From Salinarchaeum sp. (lineage in GTDB: Archaea; Halobacteriota; Halobacteria; Halobacteriales; SKNY01): 45,986 nt of DNA. Below are positions 40,099 through 45,986 of this stretch, in pieces. The notes under the pieces were generated by a model. The model saw only the letters and a list, made by a program, of their open reading frames with translations. It was not told where the DNA came from and made no database searches. The stretch covers positions 1 to 45,986 of the forward strand of contig SKNY01000035.1 of assembly GCA_007123105.1 (NCBI GenBank), read 5' to 3'. The position numbers and the translations under genes were made by a program. Within the stretch, counting starts at the first letter, position 1, and each line of letters begins with the position of its first letter.

Positions 40099-41151
40099 AT
40101 GAGTCAGGAACGTTATACCGCCGCATTGATCGGGTGCGGTCGGATGGGCGCGACGATCGACGACGAAGTGCGGGGACGACCCCAGCAGTACATTCCTTAC
40201 TCGCACGCCGCCGGTTACGTCGCGGCCGATCGTGTCGACCTCGTGGCGGCTGCCGATCTCGATCCCGAGCAACTCGCGGCAGCTCGCGACCGATACGACA
40301 TTCCACGGGGGTATGAGGACTATCGGGAGATGATCGAGACGGAATCACCGGACATCGTCAGCGTGGCGACTCGACCCGGGCCGCATCTCGACATGGTTCG
40401 ATACGCCGTCGAACGGGGCGTGCCGGCGATTTACTGCGAGAAACCGCTTTGTCGGTCGATGGCTGAAGCCGACGAGCTGGTATCTATTTGTGAGTCGTCA
40501 AATGTACTCTTCAACCTCGGGGTGAATCGACGGTTTATTCCATTGTATCGTACGGTCAGGCAACACGTTGGGGACGGGGCGATCGGCGAGCTTCGTTCGA
40601 TCACCGGCCACGTCGGGGCTGGCTCGACCCTGTGGAGCCACAGCCACTTTGCGGATCTTCTTCTGTTTTTTGCTGGAGATCCGGCAGTCGAGTGGGTTCA
40701 AGCAGAGGCCGACTGCGACACCGGGGATGTCGACGGAGACCGGTTGCGAACTGATCCGGCCCTGTCGATGGGGTACGTCCGGTTTGCAAACGGCATCCGG
40801 GGGTATCTGACCCGAGGCAGCGGGATCGAGTTCGAGATCGATGGCACGGACGGTAAGATTCGGACGACCAACAACGGGCTGGAGGCGAGCATGCGGGTGC
40901 CGGAAGGCGAATGGAATCTCCTTACGGAAACGTCGTTTCCGACGCCGGAGCCACGGAGCGGAACGCTGGGCTGTATCGAAGAGCTGGTCGGCGCCCTGGA
41001 CGGTGAGGCCGACACCAGCGCACCGGTCGAGGTGGCCGCTGCTGGACACGAAATCTGTCTGGGGTGGCTGCAATCCCAATTGGCCGATGGGAGACGGATC
41101 GAGCTGCCTCTCGAGGATCGTTCCTTTTCCGTCGAGCCGGGAGATTGGTGA
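40099..41151 (+). CDS. Gfo/Idh/MocA family oxidoreductase
   Basis: A 350-aa NAD(P)-dependent sugar oxidoreductase. The N-terminal Rossmann fold has 'AALIGCGRMGATIDDEV' and the cofactor/substrate motif 'AIYCEKPLCRSMAEADEL' (EKP). A helical region 'VNRRFIPLYRTVRQHVGDGAIGELRSITGHVG' and a C-terminal substrate sheet follow, with 'LWSHSHFADLLLFF' where the conserved D/H pair of the family would lie. Known members oxidise sugars, inositols or sugar acids. The ATG at 40099 begins the family homology. The last visible step of the right-hand sugar-acid operon; substrate unknown. Confidence 0.9.
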   Translation: MSQERYTAALIGCGRMGATIDDEVRGRPQQYIPYSHAAGYVAADRVDLVAAADLDPEQLAAARDRYDIPRGYEDYREMIETESPDIVSVATRPGPHLDMVRYAVERGVPAIYCEKPLCRSMAEADELVSICESSNVLFNLGVNRRFIPLYRTVRQHVGDGAIGELRSITGHVGAGSTLWSHSHFADLLLFFAGDPAVEWVQAEADCDTGDVDGDRLRTDPALSMGYVRFANGIRGYLTRGSGIEFEIDGTDGKIRTTNNGLEASMRVPEGEWNLLTETSFPTPEPRSGTLGCIEELVGALDGEADTSAPVEVAAAGHEICLGWLQSQLADGRRIELPLEDRSFSVEPGDW

Positions 41152-41240
41152 TCGGCGTCGACAATAGGCCATTTGGAACGATGAGCCGGTCTACAACCGA
41201 CAATGCACGGTGGTATGCCACGAAACCGCATAAACAACAA

Positions 41241-41246
41241 TTTTAT
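41241..41246 (+). promoter_or_regulatory. TATA box for the FG-GAP lipoprotein gene
   Basis: TTTTAT lies 35-30 nt before the ATG at 41276, in a 124-bp gap. It suggests a separate promoter for the two lipoprotein genes that follow. Confidence 0.45.
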
Positions 41247-41275
41247 CCTCCACGCCGGACTGTGACGACTAACTG

Positions 41276-43051
41276 ATGAAGCGGGTAACAACTGAACGGC
41301 GGCCTCTGCCGGGAAAAGCACGAGCGCAAGGCCGCCGACGTCTCCTGGCTGGCATGGCGGCCGTTGCCTCGGTAGCCGGTTGTACCGCGGTGTTCGGCTC
41401 TGAGGAGGAGTGGATCCCGGAGGAATTCGAGGATGCCGACGACACGGATCCCGAAGCGACCGAGGACGAGTCCGGTCTCGCGTTCGCCTACCGTCGTGAC
41501 GTGATCGATTATTGGTACGAGGATCAGGACGCCGACCGCGATAAAGCGATCATATCGAACGCGGGCGTGTACGCAGCGGATTTCGATCGCGACGGGTGGA
41601 CGGACCTCCTGTTCGTCGGCGGCCGGGAGCCCGAACTGCACCGCAACGACGGGGGAGAGTTCATCAAGAGCGACGAGCTGCCGTCCGTCGATGGTTCGAT
41701 CCGTGCCGCCCACTGGTTCGACGCGAACGGCTCTGGCTATCCCGACCTCCTGCTGCTCGGAGACGACATGGCCCCGTTGCTGTGCTGGAACGAGCGCGGA
41801 ACGTTTCGGGCGGACGAGGACGCTTTCGACGTCGAGCTCGACGTGCCGATGGGCGCCACGTCCGCCGATTACACCGGAAACGGCGATCTCGATCTCTTCA
41901 TTTTCCAGAACGGGGACTGGGAGAAAGGACTGCCGGACGGGACGCCGCGATACGACGCCGACCTGAATGATGACAACGGCAACCCAGATTACCTGTTCCG
42001 CAATGATGGGGGGACCTTCGAACTCGTTGAGGACGCCGGTATCGAGGGGACCCGTTGGACCCTCGCAGCGAGTTTCATCGATCTCACTGGCGACGGCACC
42101 CCCGACATTCACGCCGGGAACGACTTCAACTACGACGTCATCTATCTCAACCAGGGCGACGGCACGTTCGAGCAACACGTCCTCCCCGAGGAAACCAACC
42201 GGCACGCGATGTCCTCAGAAGTCGCGGATCTTACTAACAATGGCCGCCCAGACGTGTTCGTAACCAACATCTACTATCCAGATTGGGCAGTCAGTGAACT
42301 GATGCCAGGACGGGAAGTCCACGCCGGGGGAAACAACGTCATCACCAGTCGCGGCGACGGCGAGTTCGCCCTCGAGGAGCGGTCCCTCGGCCTCTACGAG
42401 GGGGGCTGGGGTTGGGACGCCGTCGTCGATGATTTCACGAACAGCGGCTATCCCGACGTCATCCATACGACTCGCGTCATGACGTTCTCCGAGTTCGATG
42501 CCAGGCTCTCTCCCGAGGAGATCCAACGGCTACGAGTGAACGACTACTACTCGCTGCCCGTCGTCTGGGTGCAGGAGGCACCGGGCGAGTACGCAAAGCG
42601 GGATCCGCAGGAGGTCGGATTTATCGAGATGGACAGCCGGGGGATCGTCAGTCTCGATCACGACCGCGACGGCAGCCTCGACGTCGTCATCAGCACGATC
42701 GACGATTTGACGGGATTTACTGGGGAGTACCGGTTATTCGAGAACACGGCGGACGTCGGAAACGCTGTCCAGTTCGAGGTACTCGGGGCGGACGGATCGC
42801 TTAGTGGCGCCATCGGAGCAGAGGTCACCGTTCACCACGAGGACCACGATACGACGCTGTGGATCCACGATCGCCAGGGATTCCTGGCACAGAAACCCCA
42901 CGTCAGACACGTGGGAATCGGCGACGCGGCCGGTGTCGACGTCACGATCACCTGGCCGGACGGGGCGGAGGCAACGGTCGACCTGGACGCGAACACGCTG
43001 AGTACGATCACGCCGGACGGGCTGACCGAGGTGATCCGGCTCGACGCATGA
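41276..43051 (+). CDS. FG-GAP repeat lipoprotein with C-terminal ASPIC/UnbV domain (CRTAC1-like)
   Basis: A 591-aa secreted lipoprotein. The Tat signal is 'GRRRLLAGMAAVASVAGC' with Cys36, followed by an acidic linker. The body is a beta-propeller of FG-GAP/VCBS repeats with Ca-binding loops such as 'DFDRDGWTDLLFVGG', 'DANGSGYPDLLLLG', 'DYTGNGDLDLFIF' and 'DHDRDGSLDVVIS'. The last 100 residues ('GAIGAEVTVHHEDHDTTLWIHD', 'HVGIGDAAGVDVTITWPDGA') are an ASPIC/UnbV-type domain. The family is often surface-attached and of unclear function. Its stop overlaps the start of the next lipoprotein gene (ATGA), so the two are translationally coupled and likely partners outside the membrane. Confidence 0.88.
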   Translation: MKRVTTERRPLPGKARAQGRRRLLAGMAAVASVAGCTAVFGSEEEWIPEEFEDADDTDPEATEDESGLAFAYRRDVIDYWYEDQDADRDKAIISNAGVYAADFDRDGWTDLLFVGGREPELHRNDGGEFIKSDELPSVDGSIRAAHWFDANGSGYPDLLLLGDDMAPLLCWNERGTFRADEDAFDVELDVPMGATSADYTGNGDLDLFIFQNGDWEKGLPDGTPRYDADLNDDNGNPDYLFRNDGGTFELVEDAGIEGTRWTLAASFIDLTGDGTPDIHAGNDFNYDVIYLNQGDGTFEQHVLPEETNRHAMSSEVADLTNNGRPDVFVTNIYYPDWAVSELMPGREVHAGGNNVITSRGDGEFALEERSLGLYEGGWGWDAVVDDFTNSGYPDVIHTTRVMTFSEFDARLSPEEIQRLRVNDYYSLPVVWVQEAPGEYAKRDPQEVGFIEMDSRGIVSLDHDRDGSLDVVISTIDDLTGFTGEYRLFENTADVGNAVQFEVLGADGSLSGAIGAEVTVHHEDHDTTLWIHDRQGFLAQKPHVRHVGIGDAAGVDVTITWPDGAEATVDLDANTLSTITPDGLTEVIRLDA

Positions 43052-44364
43052 CCCATCCATGTCCCCAGTACAGTCGTCGGCAACTCCTCGGGGCGGTGAC
43101 CGCGTCGTCCCTCGTCGGCCTTGCCGGCTGTAGCCGGCTCCTCGGTCGGATCGATGACGAGGACGGGATGATCATCGCGTGGAACGAACGATTCGTGGAG
43201 GCGATCCAGGCATTCGAGGGTGGTAACGTGGGCCCAGTCCGGTGGGCCGCCCTGCTGAACGTGGCGATCTACGAGGCGGTCAACGCCATCACCGCGGCCC
43301 GCGACGACCCCCATTACGAGGCGTATACCGTCGACGCTGATCGTGCCCCGGCAGACGGATCGCGGCCAGCTGCCGTCACCGGCGCCGCCTTCACGATCAC
43401 CGAACGCGGGTACGGACAGCCGTTCTTCGCCGAAGTGCGTGATGAGTCATTCGAACGGGCGCACGAACAGGACGGTGTCATCCGGGCCGGGTACGAATGG
43501 GGCGTCGACGTCGCGGAGGAAGTGCTTGAGGGTCGGCCGTACGACGAGACGTTCGCGACCGAACCGTACGATGCGTGCCCGGAGGAATCCAACGCGCCGG
43601 GATGTTTCCGTGGGACCTGGCTACCGGAGTTCGCCTTCGTGCCGCCATGGACCATGGAGGAACGCACCCAGTTCCGTCCCGACGGTCCACCCAGTCTCGA
43701 GAGCGACGCGTATGCGGAGGCGTGGACGGAGGTTTACGAACTGGGTCGGGATCGGGAGGATCGCCCGTCCCGTGAAGTGGAGCAGGCCGCCTTCTGGCGA
43801 AGCACAAGGGGCTCGCCGCGAGTTCCCGGCATGTGGAACGTCATCGCCCAAGAAGTCGCTGCCGCCGAGGAGCTGCCGATCCTCGAGACCGCCCGGTTAT
43901 TTGCGTTGCTCAGCATGGCACTGGCCGACGCCGGCATTTCGTGCTGGGAAGCGAAGTACACGTACGGGTTCTGGCGGCCTCGAACGGCGATCTGGGAGGC
44001 CGACCGGGACGGCAACGCAGGGACGACCCCGGATCCGGACTGGGAGCCGATATCGGTGGGCGGGTCGCCCGAGTACTCGGCGGGGCTGGCAACCTATAGT
44101 GGAGTGGCCGGCCGGATCCTCAGGGAGGTAATCGGGAGGGACGAGTATCCGTTCGAGATCGGCGAGAACCTACGGACGGGCTTCGACGCCGAGGAAACCG
44201 GCGTCATGCGATCGTTTTCCGGGTTCGAGGACGCGGTCACGGATGCGTTCGAGAGCCGGATCTATCTGGGCAATCACTTCCGGTTCGCGCTCGAGGACGG
44301 AGTGGCCGCGGGAGAGGACCTGGCCGAATGGATCATGGGGAGCCACCTTCGCGCGGTTGAATAG
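43048..44364 (+). CDS. Vanadium-haloperoxidase/PAP2-like lipoprotein with altered active site
   Basis: A 438-aa secreted protein. Signal 'SRRQLLGAVTASSLVGLAGC' gives lipid Cys28. The helical body matches the vanadium-dependent haloperoxidase/PAP2 superfamily: 'SCWEAKYTYGFWRPRTAI' carries the Lys and Arg-Pro of the vanadate pocket (Lys303, Arg310), and 'SRIYLGNHFRFALEDG' carries the Arg-x5-His of the last motif (Arg404, His410). The middle motif, normally 'PSGHA', reads 'SAGLA' (Leu347 in place of His), so the usual acid/base is missing. It may be an inactive or altered phosphatase/haloperoxidase. The ORF-track extension to 42859 overlaps the previous gene; the ATG at 43048 is coupled to its stop. 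Confidence 0.82.
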   Translation: MTHPCPQYSRRQLLGAVTASSLVGLAGCSRLLGRIDDEDGMIIAWNERFVEAIQAFEGGNVGPVRWAALLNVAIYEAVNAITAARDDPHYEAYTVDADRAPADGSRPAAVTGAAFTITERGYGQPFFAEVRDESFERAHEQDGVIRAGYEWGVDVAEEVLEGRPYDETFATEPYDACPEESNAPGCFRGTWLPEFAFVPPWTMEERTQFRPDGPPSLESDAYAEAWTEVYELGRDREDRPSREVEQAAFWRSTRGSPRVPGMWNVIAQEVAAAEELPILETARLFALLSMALADAGISCWEAKYTYGFWRPRTAIWEADRDGNAGTTPDPDWEPISVGGSPEYSAGLATYSGVAGRILREVIGRDEYPFEIGENLRTGFDAEETGVMRSFSGFEDAVTDAFESRIYLGNHFRFALEDGVAAGEDLAEWIMGSHLRAVE

Positions 44365-44464
44365 TTGGTATCCTTGGAATGGTACCGCTTGGGGAATAAT
44401 GATCACGATGGACATGAGAAACAGGTATCTTCCCGTCTGAGAGATGACGTAGCTACGCCAATCC

Positions 44465-44668
44465 ATGGCACGTATTTCACGGCCTCAGGCGCTTCGTTTG
44501 AGCGGCGCAACCAGCATCGGTGTTATAGCTGGATTTTCGGATGATGACAACGATGTCGAGGACGCCGATGTCATCGGTTCAGACGAGCATCCCGCAAAGG
44601 CGACCGCAACGAACCTCCGGAACCTCGGGCGCGTCGCGTTCCAGTACGCCATCGAGGACGAACGGTAG
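44465..44668 (+). pseudogene. Small ORF resembling a truncated lipoprotein signal region
   Basis: A 67-aa ORF that starts 'MARISRPQALRLSGATSIGVIAG' followed by Phe where a lipobox Cys would be expected, then the Asp-rich 'DDDNDVEDADV' typical of secreted haloarchaeal linkers, and ends in 'LGRVAFQYAIEDER'. It looks like the N-terminus of a solute-binding or other secreted protein with its body deleted. It could instead be a genuine small protein. Just downstream, another frame encodes 'HHSESGYAVVGYEEWVP' and a stop at 44756, which looks like the tail of a further lost gene. The 44757-44927 stretch is AT-rich with no supported ORF. Confidence 0.35.
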
Positions 44669-44928
44669 ACCAACCTCCGAGGGGTTAGGACACCCGTTGT
44701 ACCACCACAGCGAATCGGGGTATGCAGTGGTCGGATACGAAGAGTGGGTTCCGTAGTGATTTAGTTCTGAAGAGACCTTTCGTCCAGTTGGCACTCGAAC
44801 CAAGTATTTCATTCTAATCCACGCCGTTCTAATATATAAAATAGTTGACTGTTGAATGAGTAATATATGTTGATCAATTTAGTTTATGGTTGCAGAAGTT
44901 AGATATCTATAATGACTCATCCAAAATG

Positions 44929-44947
44929 TTTATCGCAGTTAACGTTA
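44929..44947 (+). promoter_or_regulatory. Promoter and palindrome before the second SBP gene
   Basis: TTTATC (44929-44934) lies 35-30 nt before the ATG at 44964, and the perfect palindrome TAACGTTA (44940-44947) sits just after it, where a regulator could block initiation. Confidence 0.4.
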
Positions 44948-44963
44948 CACGGTCGCTCGAATC

Positions 44964-45986
44964 ATGGGTAAAGATAGCACGACTAGTACAGATCATCGCA
45001 CAATCGATCTACTTAACCGGATTGGACGGCGGGAGTATGTTACCGTTTCAACCGTCTTTGGCACCGCGTTCGTCACCGGTTGTCTCGGTGATGATGAAGT
45101 GGAACCAACTGATGACGACGATGTAACAGATGATGCGGATTTAGACGATGGCGTTGGCGATGACGATGACGACGATGTTTCCCTCGAACCCGATGATGGT
45201 AATGACACCGACGATGATGATGCCGATGATACGGCCGAAGAAGAAATCGTCCGACACGACGTCACACTCCATGCGGTAACCGGACCGCCGTTACCGGCCG
45301 ATCTCAGTCTCTCGATACGTGGAGACCCGAGTTTCAACGATTCATCTCCCGGGTATTGGTATCGGCTTGCCGGCCGCTCCTTCGCCGACCGATTGGTGCA
45401 CGCAGAGGCGCTCAAAGACATCCAATATTCACCCGGATTCCTCGAGATCTACTTCCGCGATGAGGAACCGGTGTGCTGGTGGAGCGGCAAGCCGATGGAT
45501 GCGGAGGATTTCATTACCTATGCCGAATTTGTCGACTGGCAGGGTGGTGGAGCCGATCTGGATGCAGAACCAAACATCATAGCCTTCGAACAGATCGATC
45601 AATGGACTGCTCGAATTGCGCTTGCGGACACATGGAACGAGCAATGGGGCCTCCAACAAACCATGGTCGAAGCCCCGTACAATCGACTCTATCAGAGTTC
45701 GGATTGGACCGGACCATGGGTCGAACAATTCCGTGATACCGGCGGAGATATGGATGCCGTCGAGGATATTCGAGAGGAGGTAAGCGACGTGTTTGTCCGC
45801 GAAGATGACGAGCTGATCCATCATCACCACAACCCCTTCGAATTCAGGATGGACGATTCGATCGGGGAGATCGGGGAGAACTTCATTGAATTCGAACTTG
45901 TACCGGAGAAAAACGGCACCAAGCGTGCCTTCGTCGACGATATTAACTATACCAAATGGCGGATGCACTTCACCGAAGAAGAACAC
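44964..45986 (+). CDS. Family 5 solute-binding lipoprotein, 3'-truncated by the window edge
   Basis: This gene is not in the ORF track because it is open to the right edge. Reading from the ATG at 44964 gives 341 codons without a stop. The start 'RREYVTVSTVFGTAFVTGC' is a Tat-like lipoprotein signal with Cys40, followed by an Asp-rich linker of about 50 residues and 'EEIVRHDVTLHAVTGPPLP'. It aligns with the 21666-23642 protein in 'EEIVRHDV', 'GRSFxD', 'YSPGxLE', 'DTGGDMDA' and 'NPFEFRMDDSIGEIGE'. It is therefore a second paralogous ABC-type binding protein. Permease and ATPase genes may follow outside the window. The antisense ORFs listed here are shadows. Confidence 0.88.
   Translation, partial: MGKDSTTSTDHRTIDLLNRIGRREYVTVSTVFGTAFVTGCLGDDEVEPTDDDDVTDDADLDDGVGDDDDDDVSLEPDDGNDTDDDDADDTAEEEIVRHDVTLHAVTGPPLPADLSLSIRGDPSFNDSSPGYWYRLAGRSFADRLVHAEALKDIQYSPGFLEIYFRDEEPVCWWSGKPMDAEDFITYAEFVDWQGGGADLDAEPNIIAFEQIDQWTARIALADTWNEQWGLQQTMVEAPYNRLYQSSDWTGPWVEQFRDTGGDMDAVEDIREEVSDVFVREDDELIHHHHNPFEFRMDDSIGEIGENFIEFELVPEKNGTKRAFVDDINYTKWRMHFTEEEH

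Noticed and set aside
42859-43047. Upstream extension of the haloperoxidase-like ORF
   Set aside because: It overlaps the FG-GAP gene in another frame and would place the Tat signal internally.
45429-45986. 185-aa minus-strand ORF at the right edge
   Set aside because: The plus strand carries the clearly homologous solute-binding protein gene; this is its antisense shadow.

Overview
This window reads as chromosomal or megaplasmid DNA of a halophilic archaeon (class Halobacteria). The predicted proteins are strongly acidic. Many genes have a TATA-like box 22-35 nt before the ATG and no ribosome binding site, as expected of leaderless haloarchaeal transcripts. Secreted proteins carry Tat-type (twin-arginine) signals followed by a lipobox and an Asp/Glu-rich linker. 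Several genes belong to archaeal or haloarchaeal families: geranylgeranylglyceryl phosphate synthase, RdfA, and the archaea-specific SMC-related (Sph) ATPase. I cannot name the genus.

The dominant theme is breakdown of acidic or plant/algal-type polysaccharides and catabolism of the sugar acids released. Left region (1-10.4 kb): the end of a PL8-type polysaccharide lyase, a GH10 xylanase, sfsA, a frameshifted membrane gene, a medium-chain dehydrogenase, GGGP synthase, a 3-hydroxyisobutyrate-dehydrogenase-type reductase, an M24 peptidase, two abutting fluoride channels, YbjQ, a KaiC/RecA-like protein and a GH33-type sialidase. Middle-left (10.4-23.6 kb): an unassigned alpha/alpha-barrel protein and a mannonate dehydratase; an RraA-like protein; a tiny lipoprotein missing from the ORF track with a surface-type partner; UspA; a probable three-gene uronate-oxidation operon (UlaG-like hydrolase, uronate dehydrogenase-like SDR, SMP-30 lactonase); a polytopic membrane protein; and a galactonate dehydratase, a second mannonate-dehydratase-like protein and a family 5 solute-binding lipoprotein.

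Centre (23.6-30.9 kb): a duplicated PLC-like protein, an AT-rich spacer with hairpins, and two IclR regulators that bracket an rdfA-sph cell-shape/SMC-like pair. Inverted repeats lie at or between these promoters and are candidate operators. Right (30.9-46 kb): an unassigned toroid-plus-beta protein; an enolase-superfamily enzyme; an SDR and a KdgF-like cupin; then a long plus-strand run of a secreted beta-helix glycanase, a XacD-like dehydratase, a second galactonate dehydratase, a Gfo/Idh oxidoreductase, an FG-GAP/ASPIC lipoprotein overlapping a vanadium-haloperoxidase-like lipoprotein, some gene remnants, and a second family 5 solute-binding lipoprotein that runs off the right edge and is absent from the ORF track.

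Taken together, secreted lyases and hydrolases would release uronic-acid-rich oligosaccharides, solute-binding lipoproteins would capture them, and intracellular oxidoreductases, lactonases, dehydratases (UxuA-type and four enolase-superfamily members) and aldolase-like proteins would feed central metabolism under IclR control. That pathway assignment is inference. No transporter permease or ATPase, tRNA, rRNA, CRISPR array or transposase was recognised.
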